Shown in pieces: positions 8,010 through 16,821 of a stretch of DNA of 64,000 nt. Each line of letters starts with the position of its first letter. Position 1 is the stretch's first letter. Location: NCBI GenBank assembly GCA_016935015.1, contig JAFGRT010000219.1, positions 1 to 64,000 of the forward strand. The letters are read 5' to 3'. This DNA comes from Acidobacteriota bacterium. Its GTDB lineage: Bacteria > Acidobacteriota > JAAYUB01. The notes under the pieces were generated by a model, which was given only the letters and a program-made list of their open reading frames with translations, had not been told where the DNA came from and searched no databases. Position numbers and translations under genes: made by a program.

Positions 8010-8801
8010 TCAAGGAACAGGTACTTCTATCTTTCCTTCGAGATAGGTGACCGCCCGGCCACCGATTTTCACCCGGTCACCCGACAGCCGGCAGAACAGC
8101 TCTCCGCCGCGGGGCGACAGCTGACGGGCGTACAGTTCGGTCTTCCCCAACCGCTCCGCCCAGAAGGGGGCCAGGGTGCAGTGGGCCGATCCAGTGACGG
8201 GATCTTCGGGAATCCCTTCCCGGGGAGCGAAAAAGCGGGAAACGAAATCAGACTCGCGTCCGGGTGCGGTGACGATGATGCCCGTCACATCCACGCGGGA
8301 CAGGGCCCCATAATCCGGTACCAGGGTTGCGATCTGGTCTTCATGGTCGTACAGGGCGAGATAATCCCGGGACAGGAACACCTGGCGTGGTTTCGGCGCC
8401 AGACCCGCCAGCAGGGAGGCCGGCGGTTTCGTCGCCACGGGCGCCCAGGCCGGAAAGTCCAACACCAGCCGGTCACCGCTGCGCTCGACATGAACCCGGC
8501 CCCGCTGCCGGGTGCGGAAGGGGATAAGGTCCCGGTCGAAACCGAGATGCCGGAACAGAACATGGGCGGTGGCCAGGGTGGCGTGGCCACAGAGATCCAC
8601 TTCGCTGACCGGCGTGAACCAGCGCAGTTCAAACTCTTGATCCGCCGGCACAAAAAAAGCGGTTTCCGACAGGTTGTTCTCGGCGGCGATCTGCCGCAGG
8701 ATTTCATCGGGCAGCCACTCGTCCAGCGGACAAACCGCGGCCGGGTTCCCTGCGAAAAGCCGATCGGTGAATGCATCCACTTGGAACATGGTGATTCTCA
8801 T
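8010..8801 (-). CDS. PhzF-family isomerase/epimerase
   Basis: The 263-residue protein begins MRITMFQVDAFTDRLFAGNPAAVC and contains NNLSETAFF and EVDLCGHATLA, the hallmarks of the PhzF fold; the Glu in NNLSETAFF is at the position of the PhzF catalytic Glu. A second-half signature DPVTGSAHCTL is also present. PhzF itself isomerises trans-2,3-dihydro-3-hydroxyanthranilate, but there are no phenazine genes here and most relatives have unassigned substrates. The gene stands alone, divergent from iorAB. No ribosome site stands out before the ATG beyond GGGGAGATACC. Confidence 0.9.
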   Translation of the reverse strand: MRITMFQVDAFTDRLFAGNPAAVCPLDEWLPDEILRQIAAENNLSETAFFVPADQEFELRWFTPVSEVDLCGHATLATAHVLFRHLGFDRDLIPFRTRQRGRVHVERSGDRLVLDFPAWAPVATKPPASLLAGLAPKPRQVFLSRDYLALYDHEDQIATLVPDYGALSRVDVTGIIVTAPGRESDFVSRFFAPREGIPEDPVTGSAHCTLAPFWAERLGKTELYARQLSPRGGELFCRLSGDRVKIGGRAVTYLEGKIEVPVP

Positions 8802-8928
8802 GGTATCTCCCCTGGGATCATCACTGCTGACGCGATCATGAATATCTTACCACGGGAGCCCCGGTTTGACCAATGCCACCCTGGCGGCGGCGTGCTCTGT
8901 GATTCGGGAAAATTCCCCGCCGGGCATA

Positions 8929-8957
8929 TTGAATTTGCGTCTGTGATGCAGTATAGT
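8929..8957 (+). promoter_or_regulatory. Probable iorAB promoter
   Basis: TTGAAT (8929-8934) and TATAGT (8952-8957) are separated by 17 bases. Transcription would start near 8964, which rules out the in-frame ATG at 8946 as the iorA start and supports the TTG at 9006. Confidence 0.6.
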
Positions 8958-9005
8958 AATCCATTTCCGATCCATAGGAACGATTTTCAACCATGGGAGG
9001 TTGAT

Positions 9006-10616
9006 TTGCGTAACCAAAAGCTATTATTGTTAGGTGACGAAGCCATCGCCCAGGGAGCGCTGGACGCCGGCTTGTCGGGCATTTACGCCTATCCGGGTAC
9101 GCCGTCGACGGAGATCACCGAATATGTCCAGCGTTCGGCCGAATCGGCGGCGCGCTACATTCACTGCCGCTGGTCGGCCAACGAGAAAACGGCGGTGGAG
9201 GCGGCCCTTGGCATGTCGTACGGTGGCAAGCGCGCCATGGCCTGCATGAAGCATGTGGGCCTGAACGTGGCGGCGGATCCGTTCATCAACTCTGGCATTA
9301 CCGGCGCCAATGGCGGACTCCTCATCACCGTCGCCGATGATCCATCCATGCATTCATCCCAGGACGAACAGGATTCGCGTTTTTACGGCAAGTTTGCGCT
9401 GGTACCCATGCTCGAGCCGGCCAACCAGCAGGAGGCCTACGACATGTGCTTCCGCGGGTTCGAGCTTTCGGAAAAATACCGGCTTCCCGTCATGCTGCGC
9501 ATCACCACTCGCCTGGCCCACAGCCGCGCCGGCGTGGTCCGGCGGGAACCGCTGCCGGAGAACTCCTTGCAGCTGCCGCAGGACATGCGCCAATTCGTGC
9601 TGCTGCCGGCCATCTCCCGGCGGCGGTACAAAAAATTGCTGGAAACACAGCACGCCTTGCTGGCGGAGTCCGAAAATTCACTTTTCAACCAGTATGTGGA
9701 CGGTCCGGACAAGAGCCGCGGCCTCATCGTCTGCGGCATCGCCTACAACTATCTGATGGAAAATTTCTTGGATGGCCCATGTCCCCATCCGGTGCTGAAG
9801 ATCGGCCAATACCCCGCACCGCGTTCGATGGTGGCGCGCCTGGTGGATGAGGTGGCCGAGGTCCTGGTGATCGAGGAAGGCATGCCCTTCGTGGAGGAAT
9901 ATCTGCGCGGTCTGCTGGATCGGGGTATCCGAGTGAGAGGCCGGATGGACGGCACCTTGCCGCGTGACGGCGAACTGAATCCCAACCTGGTCCGGCTGGC
10001 GTTGGGCATGAATGACGAGGCCGGTCCAGCGGTGCCCGAAATCGTGGCCGGCCGGCCGCCGGCGCTGTGCCAGGGATGCGGTCACGCCGATACGTACGAT
10101 GCCATGAACGCGGCCATCAAGGCGGTCTTTGGCGACGGGCACGTGTTCTCCGATATCGGCTGCTATACCCTGGGTGCTCTTTCGCCTTACCAGGCCATCA
10201 ACAGCTGCGTGGACATGGGCGCCTCCATCACCATGGCGAAAGGGGCGGCCGACGCCGGATTGTTCCCCGCCATCGCCGTCATCGGTGATTCAACCTTCAC
10301 CCACAGCGGCATGACCGGTCTGCTGGACGCGGTGGTAGAAAACGCCAACATCGTGGTCTTCATTCTGGACAACTCCACCACGGCCATGACCGGCGGTCAG
10401 AAATCACACGCCGAAGGCCGGCTGGCGCAGATTTGCCGAGGTCTGGGCGTGCCTGAGGAACACATTCATGTCATCGTGCCCTTGCGCAAGAACCACGAGG
10501 AATTCGTGCGGATCATCAAACAGGAGATCGAGTACAAGGGGGTTTCGGTGATCATCCCCACCCGAGAGTGCATCCAGACTTTTCGCAAGAAAGCCAAGGC
10601 GAAGAAAGAGCAATAG
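9006..10616 (+). CDS. iorA: Indolepyruvate ferredoxin oxidoreductase alpha subunit, short form lacking the C-terminal ferredoxin domain
   Basis: IorA with IorB oxidatively decarboxylates aryl pyruvates from aromatic amino acids to aryl acetyl-CoA, using thiamine diphosphate and ferredoxin. The N-terminus (LLLLGDEAIAQGALDAG, YPGTPSTEITE) is the pyrimidine-binding part. The C-terminal half has CQGCGHADTY, SDIGCYTLG and GDSTFTHSG...DNSTTAMTGGQ, the thiamine diphosphate site. At 536 residues it is shorter than typical IorA: it ends ECIQTFRKKAKAKKEQ and lacks the two Cys-rich 4Fe-4S motifs normally at the end. The start is TTG at 9006, five bases after GGGAGG. An open frame extends back to 7968 but is antisense to phzF. 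iorB follows after 12 bases. Confidence 0.92.
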   Translation: MRNQKLLLLGDEAIAQGALDAGLSGIYAYPGTPSTEITEYVQRSAESAARYIHCRWSANEKTAVEAALGMSYGGKRAMACMKHVGLNVAADPFINSGITGANGGLLITVADDPSMHSSQDEQDSRFYGKFALVPMLEPANQQEAYDMCFRGFELSEKYRLPVMLRITTRLAHSRAGVVRREPLPENSLQLPQDMRQFVLLPAISRRRYKKLLETQHALLAESENSLFNQYVDGPDKSRGLIVCGIAYNYLMENFLDGPCPHPVLKIGQYPAPRSMVARLVDEVAEVLVIEEGMPFVEEYLRGLLDRGIRVRGRMDGTLPRDGELNPNLVRLALGMNDEAGPAVPEIVAGRPPALCQGCGHADTYDAMNAAIKAVFGDGHVFSDIGCYTLGALSPYQAINSCVDMGASITMAKGAADAGLFPAIAVIGDSTFTHSGMTGLLDAVVENANIVVFILDNSTTAMTGGQKSHAEGRLAQICRGLGVPEEHIHVIVPLRKNHEEFVRIIKQEIEYKGVSVIIPTRECIQTFRKKAKAKKEQ

Positions 10617-10628
10617 GAGGCAACGAAC

Positions 10629-11207
10629 ATGAAAATCGATATCATCCTGGCAGGCGTCGGCGGGCAAGGCATTCTCTCCATCGCCACGGTGATCGGGTAT
10701 GCGGCGGTAGAATCCGGTCTCTTCCTGAAACAGGCCGAAGTGCACGGCATGTCGCAGCGCGGTGGTGATGTGCAGTCCCATCTGCGGATCGCCGACCGGG
10801 ACATCTATTCCGATCTGATTCCCGCCGGCAACGCCGACATGATCCTGTCGGTGGAGCCCATGGAATCCCTGCGCTACCTGCCATACCTGGCGAAAAACGG
10901 CTGGCTGATCAGCAACACCACACCTTTTGTGAATATTCCGGATTATCCCCCCGAAGAACAGGTCCTAGCCGAGATCCGTAAACAAACCCATCATCTCCTG
11001 TTGCCGGCCGATGAGATTGCACGGGAAGTGGGCAATCCGCGGGGGATGAACATGGTGATGGCCGGGGCGGCGTCCCGATTCATCGATATCCCCTTTGAAA
11101 AGATGGAGGAAGGTATCCGCTTCATCTTCAGAGGCAAGGGTGAGGCCATCGTGGCCAGCAATATTGCCGCCCTGCAGGCCGGCCGTAAATACGCCATCGA
11201 AAACTGA
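10629..11207 (+). CDS. iorB: Indolepyruvate ferredoxin oxidoreductase beta subunit
   Basis: The 192-residue protein has the gamma/beta-subunit fold of the 2-oxoacid:ferredoxin oxidoreductases: IILAGVGGQGILS at the N-terminus, then EVHGMSQRGGDVQSHLRI. It pairs with IorA to form the enzyme. An AGGAGG ribosome site lies just after the iorA stop, and the two genes are 12 bases apart. A strong terminator follows, so iorAB is a two-gene operon. Confidence 0.95.
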   Translation: MKIDIILAGVGGQGILSIATVIGYAAVESGLFLKQAEVHGMSQRGGDVQSHLRIADRDIYSDLIPAGNADMILSVEPMESLRYLPYLAKNGWLISNTTPFVNIPDYPPEEQVLAEIRKQTHHLLLPADEIAREVGNPRGMNMVMAGAASRFIDIPFEKMEEGIRFIFRGKGEAIVASNIAALQAGRKYAIEN

Positions 11208-11238
11208 CCGTTCGTCAAGACATAGGAGCAGCAGGGAT

Positions 11239-11263
11239 CCCGGTTCAACAACCGGGTTTTTTT
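11239..11263 (+). terminator. Rho-independent terminator of iorAB
   Basis: CCCGGTT (11239-11245) and AACCGGG (11250-11256) form a perfect 7-bp stem with a CAAC loop, followed by seven T residues. Confidence 0.9.
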
Positions 11264-11276
11264 ATGCCCGGCGGCC

Positions 11277-12017
11277 TTATTGGATATTGACGACCAGGGC
11301 CAGGGCAAGCACGGTGTCCGTTTTTTCCAGTGTGTCCGGGATGGGGCGGTTGTTGAATTTTACCTCGTAACTCCCTTTGAGTGAGAGGTAATTGTTCAGG
11401 GCGGAGATGATGGCGGTCACCGAATGGACGTAATACTTATCGCTGTTCTCGAAATCGATCATGAAGGTAACCTGTTGGGTGAACTTGCTGGTTTCCGTGA
11501 TGGCCAGTTCGTAGTGGCCCCCGGCGCGACCACCGGCAAAGCTGTCCTGGGTATCCGTCACATAATTTTCCCGGACATAATCGACACCCCCCTCGGCGTT
11601 GAGAAAATGACGGGGACCGATGAGAATCTTGTAGCCAGCCGTAGGCCCGAGATAATAACGGGAATTGAAACCGGCGAATTCATCCTTCAGCCAGCCGCCG
11701 CCGATGCTGACATAGAAACGCTCACTGACATTGTAATTCAGCCGGAGATCCGTGAAGTAACTTTCGGCGTTGGTCTCGCCGTCGCTGGTGCCGTAGAGGG
11801 CACCGATTTTCCAAGAGGCGTTTATCTTTTCGGAGAATGTATACGTGAACAGGTTCTTAAACGCCAGGGTCAGAACGTCGGTATTACCGGCCGTGTCCAC
11901 GAAAGAGAATTCCGCCTCGTCGCTCCATTTTCTTTTGTTTTCGTCCTGGGAGAAGCAGCTCCCCGCGAGCACCAGCAGTGCCAGCAGCAAGGCCATCAAT
12001 CTGTGGATCGTCATCAT
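11277..12017 (-). CDS. DUF481-family outer-membrane beta-barrel protein
   Basis: The 246-residue protein has a signal peptide (MMTIHRLMALLLALLVLAGSCFS is split here as a hydrophobic 1-23 segment) and then alternating amphipathic strands rich in Tyr/Gly, with GNTDVLTLAFKN and the late KGSYEVKFNNRPIP-KTDTVLALALVV strands typical of the YdiY/DUF481 family. It should form a small barrel in the outer membrane; the role in this family is poorly defined. AGGAAGG precedes the tandem ATG pair. The nearby mscS is separated by a terminator, so this is a single-gene unit. Confidence 0.85.
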   Translation of the reverse strand: MMTIHRLMALLLALLVLAGSCFSQDENKRKWSDEAEFSFVDTAGNTDVLTLAFKNLFTYTFSEKINASWKIGALYGTSDGETNAESYFTDLRLNYNVSERFYVSIGGGWLKDEFAGFNSRYYLGPTAGYKILIGPRHFLNAEGGVDYVRENYVTDTQDSFAGGRAGGHYELAITETSKFTQQVTFMIDFENSDKYYVHSVTAIISALNNYLSLKGSYEVKFNNRPIPDTLEKTDTVLALALVVNIQ

Positions 12018-12047
12018 TCACCTTCCTGTCATTCAGATTCACGAACG

Positions 12048-12073
12048 AAAAAAAACAACAGCGGCACGCCGCT
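12048..12073 (-). terminator. Rho-independent terminator of mscS
   Basis: On the minus strand AGCGG/CCGCT (within 12060-12073) closes a CGTG loop and is followed by GTTGTTTTTTTT (12048-12059). It separates mscS from the DUF481 gene. Confidence 0.75.
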
Positions 12074-12124
12074 CCGCCGGCAATGTATTCCGCGTTCCCT
12101 TGGGTCGGCCGTTGGCGGTGGATG

Positions 12125-12943
12125 TCAGCCGGCGTGCCGATAAATATGCACATCATGTTGCGGGAAAGGAATATGGATGCCGGCCGCGTCGAAGCGTTTC
12201 TTGACGGTCTCGGTGACATCCATCAGCACGTTGAAATATTCCGAAGCGTTTACCCACGGCCGGACGGCGATATTCACGCAACTCTCGGCCAGTGCCAGTA
12301 CCCCGATGGTGAAAGGCGGATCTTTCAGCACGCGATCGTCCTGCTCCAGGATTTCGGTGAGGACGGCTTTGGCCCGGTCGATATCGTCGGCGTATGCGAT
12401 GCCGAAGACCATATCCACACGGCGGGTGCCCTTGCTGGTGTAGTTGATAATGGTGTTGTTCATCAGGTTGGAATTGGGGATGATGACCGTCCGGTTGTCG
12501 GGGGTGTTGAGTTGGGTAGTGAACAGTTTGACCTCTTCCACTGTCCCGCTCATCCCTGCGGCTTCGACGTAATCACCCACGACGAACGGCCGGAAGATGA
12601 TCATCATGAAACCGGCGGCAAAGTTGGACAGGGATCCTTGCAGGGCCAGGCCGATGGCCAGTCCGGCGGCACCGATTACGGCGATGAAGGAAGTGGTTTG
12701 GACGCCCAGCTGGTTCAAGGCAGCCAGAACCGCGAAGGTCAGCAGGGCGATGTAGGACAGATTGGCCACAAAAGAGATGATGATCGGGTCCGCCTGGCCG
12801 CGCGCCATGACTCGCTCCATTAGTTTCCGGAGCATTTTGGCCAGCCAGCGACCGATGAGCAGAATCACCAGGGCTGCCAGAATTTTCAAGCCGAATTCCG
12901 GCAGGATCTCCCAAGCCGTGGCCAGAAGTTTCTCCATCTCCAT
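12125..12943 (-). CDS. mscS: Small-conductance mechanosensitive channel (MscS family)
   Basis: This 272-residue inner-membrane channel releases solutes on hypo-osmotic shock. There are three hydrophobic helices in the first 120 residues; the third contains GLALQGSLSNFAAG, the Gly/Ala-packed pore helix of MscS. A beta domain with GDYVEAAGMSGTVEEV and RTVIIPNSNLMNNTIINY follows. The open frame reaches 13084, but ATG 12943 is chosen because AAGGAG lies just upstream and the MscS N-terminus begins there. It is a single gene ended by a terminator. Confidence 0.93.
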   Translation of the reverse strand: MEMEKLLATAWEILPEFGLKILAALVILLIGRWLAKMLRKLMERVMARGQADPIIISFVANLSYIALLTFAVLAALNQLGVQTTSFIAVIGAAGLAIGLALQGSLSNFAAGFMMIIFRPFVVGDYVEAAGMSGTVEEVKLFTTQLNTPDNRTVIIPNSNLMNNTIINYTSKGTRRVDMVFGIAYADDIDRAKAVLTEILEQDDRVLKDPPFTIGVLALAESCVNIAVRPWVNASEYFNVLMDVTETVKKRFDAAGIHIPFPQHDVHIYRHAG

Positions 12944-13192
12944 CGTATTTCTCCTTATCTTCGATTGCGGTCTTCCATTAAACCTGATGCGGATTGGAGC
13001 CGCTTCAATGAATTGATTACAATTAGGATAATTATTTTGGATGCAGGTATGATGACCTGGATTCTCTCCGGTCGACGGGATCATGTTTTTTGGCGGGAAG
13101 GTGTGCTACAATTTTCCTTCCGCTTGGGCGACAGAAGGCGATTCGCTCGTGCCGGCACGGCGAATCATCGCATCGGCTTCGGGGAGGCGGCA

Positions 13193-14452
13193 ATGAACAC
13201 GGGCAGAAAAATCCATCAGCCTCAGCGGCAACGGTGGTGCCGGCTGGTGCTGCTGGCGGGACTCTTCCTCGTGGGCAGCAGTCGGGCCACGCCGGCGGAG
13301 GGTACGGCGGCGGAGCGCGGCCGTGCCCGGGATTTCGGGATTGTGGTGGGGATTTTATCGCCGGGACCCGCCAACAGCATCACCGATGTCACTGGGGTCA
13401 AAGTGGGCCACGTCACTCTTCGCCAGGGCGAGACGGTGCGAACCGGGGTGACGGCGGTGCTGCCGCATGACGGGAATATCTTTCGAGCAAAGGTGCCGGC
13501 GGCCATTCATGTGGGCAACGGCTTCGGCAAGCTGGCCGGTTTGTCCCAGGTGAACGAGCTCGGTGAACTGGAAACGCCGGTTGTCCTGACCAACACCCTG
13601 GCGGTGGGACGGGCGGTGGAGGGGGTGGTGACATACACCCTTGCCCGCTCCGGCAACGAAGGGGTCCATTCCGTCAACGCGGTGGTGGGTGAGACCAACG
13701 ACCGCTGGCTGAACGACATCCGGAGTATGCCCGTCACCAAAGAACATGTCGTCCAGGCCATCAGCGCCGCTTCGGCTGGACCGGCGGCCGAAGGCTGTGT
13801 CGGCGCCGGTACGGGGACCGTCTGTTTCGGCTTCAAGGGCGGCATCGGGACCGCCTCGCGCCGTCTGCCCGGCACTCGCGGCGGATGGACCGTCGGTGTA
13901 ATCGTGCAGACCAATTTCGGCGGTGTCTTGCAGGTTAACGGGGCGCCCGTCGGACGGGAATTGGGTGAATATTACATGCAGACGGAACTTTTCAGCCAGG
14001 AATCCGGGTCCTGCATGGTGGTGGTGGCTACAGATGCGCCGTTGTTGCATCGCAACCTGCAACGGCTGGCCGCCCGCGCCCTCCAGGGATTAACGCGCAC
14101 CGGCGGCTTCGGCAGCAACGGCAGCGGCGATTATGTCATCGCATTTTCCACATTTCGGGACAACAGGATTGCCGTGACGGCTACCGGCGTCCAGACCCGG
14201 AAAGAGCTGCCCAATCACGAACTTTCGCCTCTGTTTCTGGCGGTGGTGGAAGCCACGGAGGAGGCGGTGCTGAATTCCCTGTTCCGGGCGGAAACCACCC
14301 GCGGCGTTTCCGGCCGGACCGTCGAGGCCCTGCCCATTCAAAAAGTGCTGGAAATCTGTCGGCGGTATGGCGTGATCGGCTGGGATCGCCGCCTGCCGCC
14401 CGGCGCCGGCAGCGCGCCGGACGACAGCTCCGAAGGCCATGAAAATCGGTAG
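13193..14452 (+). CDS. P1-family peptidase (DmpA-like L-aminopeptidase/D-esterase), exported
   Basis: The 419-residue protein has a basic, hydrophobic N-terminal signal (11-33). The mature part begins ARDFGIVVGILSPGPANSITDVTGVKVGH, split in the family's usual way, and contains SVNAVVGETNDRWLND. The self-cleavage site of this N-terminal nucleophile family is at G-S in FGSNGSGDYV, with the Ser becoming the nucleophile. DmpA relatives remove N-terminal D- or L-residues from small peptides. ATG 13193 follows GGGGAGG by five bases, while the frame extends to 12965. A racemase gene begins 50 bases downstream, which hints at D-amino acid or peptide recycling in the envelope. Confidence 0.9.
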   Translation: MNTGRKIHQPQRQRWCRLVLLAGLFLVGSSRATPAEGTAAERGRARDFGIVVGILSPGPANSITDVTGVKVGHVTLRQGETVRTGVTAVLPHDGNIFRAKVPAAIHVGNGFGKLAGLSQVNELGELETPVVLTNTLAVGRAVEGVVTYTLARSGNEGVHSVNAVVGETNDRWLNDIRSMPVTKEHVVQAISAASAGPAAEGCVGAGTGTVCFGFKGGIGTASRRLPGTRGGWTVGVIVQTNFGGVLQVNGAPVGRELGEYYMQTELFSQESGSCMVVVATDAPLLHRNLQRLAARALQGLTRTGGFGSNGSGDYVIAFSTFRDNRIAVTATGVQTRKELPNHELSPLFLAVVEATEEAVLNSLFRAETTRGVSGRTVEALPIQKVLEICRRYGVIGWDRRLPPGAGSAPDDSSEGHENR

Positions 14453-14502
14453 GTTCTGAACCGGTCCGCGCGGTGACGGTTTTTCATCGATGGGGTGAGG
14501 CG

Positions 14503-15252
14503 ATGAACGATGGCGAAGACATTCTTGGCATTCTGGGCGGCATGGGGCCGCATGCCACGGCCTATTTCTTCCAAACGTTGCTGAATATGGTGCCGGCTCG
14601 GACCGACCAGCAATATCCCCGGATTCTGATCGACTGCCACAGCGCCATTCCGGACCGGACCCGTGCCATACTGGGACAGGGGCCATCGCCGGTACCGGCC
14701 ATGCTCGATTCCGCCAGACGACTGGCGGTCGCCGGCGTGCGCTGGGTCGTCATGCCGTGCATCACGGCACATTTTTTTCTGCCTGAGGTGCGGCGCCAGG
14801 CGGCGGTGGACTTTGTGGACCTGCTGGAAGAAACTGCCCGTTGGCTCGATGAGCGTCAGTACCAGCACGTCGGTGTGCTGACCACCACCGGCTCCCGCGA
14901 ATCGGGGATCTTTCAACGTTATTTCCAGCGGTTTTATTTGACCTTCCCCCCGGCGGATTTGCAGGAAAACAGTGTCATGGCGGCCATATACGGCGAGCGA
15001 GGAGCCAAGTCAGGTGATCTCCGGGAAGCGGCCAGCCTGCTGGCCCCGGCGGTGGACCGGCTCATAACAGCCCGGCCTCAAGTCCTGCTCATGGGTTGCA
15101 CCGAAATCCCGCTCATTCTCCGTTCGGAACGGGTAGGTGTGCCACTGGTGGACCCCATGGTTATCGGTGCCGCGGCGGCGTTGCAACGGATGGGTGTGCC
15201 CGCGGTGGAGATACGGTGGGGCGCGGCCGGCTGGGCGGAGGTGAAGCCATGA
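14503..15252 (+). CDS. Aspartate/glutamate racemase family protein
   Basis: The 249-residue protein starts with GILGGMGPHATAYFF, typical of the aspartate racemase family. The two catalytic cysteines are present: one in VMPCITAHFF, the other in LLMGCTEIPLIL. The usual PCNTAH motif reads PCITAH here, so the conserved Asn is Ile. The enzyme would interconvert L- and D-acidic amino acids, without a cofactor. ATG 14503 follows GGGGTGAGG; a GTG ten codons upstream is less likely. The stop overlaps the epimerase start by four bases (ATGA), so the two are translationally coupled. Confidence 0.85.
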   Translation: MNDGEDILGILGGMGPHATAYFFQTLLNMVPARTDQQYPRILIDCHSAIPDRTRAILGQGPSPVPAMLDSARRLAVAGVRWVVMPCITAHFFLPEVRRQAAVDFVDLLEETARWLDERQYQHVGVLTTTGSRESGIFQRYFQRFYLTFPPADLQENSVMAAIYGERGAKSGDLREAASLLAPAVDRLITARPQVLLMGCTEIPLILRSERVGVPLVDPMVIGAAAALQRMGVPAVEIRWGAAGWAEVKP

Positions 15253-16217
15253 CCATCCTGGTGACCGGCACAGCCGGATTTATCGGTTATCACGTAGCCC
15301 GCGTTCTTCTCGAACGCGGCCGGCAGGTGATCGGTTACGACAATCTCAATGATTATTACAGTGTCCGTCTGAAGCGGGACCGACACGGCCGCCTGACCGA
15401 GTGGGACCGTTTCACGGCGGTGGAGGCAGACCTGTGTGACGCGGATCGCCTGGCATCTCTCTTCGGTGCCCACGAGATCCGCCAGGTATGCCATCTGGCC
15501 GCCCAGGCCGGTGTTCGATATTCGCTGGTCAATCCGGGCGCCTACCAGAGATCGAACCTGGAAGGTTTCCTCAACATCATGGAGATGGCCCGCCGGCACC
15601 AGGTGGAACGATTTGTCTACGCTTCCAGTTCATCCGTTTACGGCGGCCAGCCAAAAGTGCCTTTCGCCGAAAGCGATCCGGTGGACCGGCCGGTCAGCCT
15701 CTACGCCGCCACCAAGAAAGCCAACGAACTGATGGCGCATACCTATACCCATCTGTATGGAATGCCCACCATCGGCTTGCGGTTTTTTACGGTGTATGGT
15801 CCGTGGGGCCGGCCGGATATGGCCGTCTGGCTGTTTGCCCGCGCCATCCTGCAAAATGAACCCATTCGGATTTTCAATTACGGCCGGATGCACCGCGATT
15901 TTACCTACATCGAGGACATCCTCGCCGGTGTGCTGGCGGCACTGGATACTACCGGGCTGGAGCCGTACGAACTGATCAACTTGGGCAACAATCATCCGGA
16001 GAACCTGCTGGACATGGTGGATTTGCTGGAAGAACTTCTGGCCGTGCCGGCCCGCAAGGAAATGCTGCCCATGCAGCCGGGCGACGTCCCGGCCACCTGG
16101 GCCGATATCACCCGGGCCCGGGCAAAGTTGGGATATGAGCCGCAGATTTCCCTGAAAGAAGGACTTACACTGTTTGTGGACTGGTTTGTTCGCGAAGGGA
16201 TCACCTACGTCGACTAA
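15249..16217 (+). CDS. NAD-dependent sugar epimerase, UDP-glucuronate 4-epimerase type
   Basis: This 322-residue short-chain dehydrogenase has the Rossmann motif GTAGFIGYHVA and the SSSSVYGG and Y-A-A-T-K-K catalytic motifs. GYDNLNDYYSVRLKRDR, YSLVNPGAYQRSN and RFFTVYGPWGRPDMA are close to UDP-glucuronate 4-epimerases (CapI/GAE), which make UDP-galacturonate for surface polysaccharide. The start ATG overlaps the racemase stop. The rfb genes converge on it, so it sits at the edge of a sugar-nucleotide region. Another UDP-sugar epimerase activity is possible. Confidence 0.85.
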   Translation: MTILVTGTAGFIGYHVARVLLERGRQVIGYDNLNDYYSVRLKRDRHGRLTEWDRFTAVEADLCDADRLASLFGAHEIRQVCHLAAQAGVRYSLVNPGAYQRSNLEGFLNIMEMARRHQVERFVYASSSSVYGGQPKVPFAESDPVDRPVSLYAATKKANELMAHTYTHLYGMPTIGLRFFTVYGPWGRPDMAVWLFARAILQNEPIRIFNYGRMHRDFTYIEDILAGVLAALDTTGLEPYELINLGNNHPENLLDMVDLLEELLAVPARKEMLPMQPGDVPATWADITRARAKLGYEPQISLKEGLTLFVDWFVREGITYVD

Positions 16218-16257
16218 CCGGCGGATGAACCAACGGGGCCTTCCGGCCGGGGATGTC

Positions 16258-16821
16258 TCAGCCGGTCGCGGGGAATCGCGGCAGCCGATCCGCCGGGATG
16301 TCGCGCAGGCGGGGCAAATTCTGATCTTTTGCTGAAAGAAAGGATTGCCGGATCGGCCATTGGATGGCAAGCGCCGGATCGTTCCAGACGATGCCACCTT
16401 CGTCACCGGGGGCATAGAATTCGGTGCATTTGTAACTGACCAGGGCCGTGTCGCCGAGAACGCAATAGCCATGCGCAAACCCTTCCGGAATATACAGCAG
16501 CCGCCGGTTTTGGGCCGATAGACGGAAAGCCTCCCACTTCCCAAAGGTGGGGGAACCGGTCCGGATGTCCACTGCCACGTCGAAGATCTCTCCTCGCAAG
16601 GTTTGCACCAGTTTTCCCTGCTGACGGGGATATTGGTAATGGAGGCCTCGCAGCACATGGGGGCGGGACTCCGCCAGGTTGTCCTGGACGAAAGTCACAT
16701 CAAGTCCGAGACCGGCGAAGGTGAGGCGGTGCCATGTTTCCATGAAGAAACCGCGCGAGTCGGCATGAATGACGGGTTCCAGCAACACGACGCCGGGCAG
16801 GGCGGTGGTCTGGAGTTTCAT
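16258..16821 (-). CDS. rfbC: dTDP-4-dehydrorhamnose 3,5-epimerase
   Basis: The 187-residue cupin converts dTDP-4-dehydro-6-deoxyglucose to the L-lyxo form. Family motifs are [30 protein letters not shown] (with the catalytic His), [11 protein letters not shown] and [11 protein letters not shown]. The ATG at 16821 is chosen because it overlaps the rfbA stop (ATGA) and follows AGAGGAAA; the frame is open to 16950 within rfbA. It is the last gene of rfbBAC. Confidence 0.95.
   Translation of the reverse strand: MKLQTTALPGVVLLEPVIHADSRGFFMETWHRLTFAGLGLDVTFVQDNLAESRPHVLRGLHYQYPRQQGKLVQTLRGEIFDVAVDIRTGSPTFGKWEAFRLSAQNRRLLYIPEGFAHGYCVLGDTALVSYKCTEFYAPGDEGGIVWNDPALAIQWPIRQSFLSAKDQNLPRLRDIPADRLPRFPATG

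Noticed and set aside
7968-9005. In-frame upstream extension of iorA to give an 882-residue protein
   Set aside because: It lies antisense to phzF, has no domain match, and a promoter (8929-8957) and a ribosome site with TTG 9006 fit IorA's normal N-terminus.
15630-16658. Minus-strand frame of 342 codons opposite the epimerase and in another frame of rfbC
   Set aside because: Both strands are already occupied by well-supported genes.
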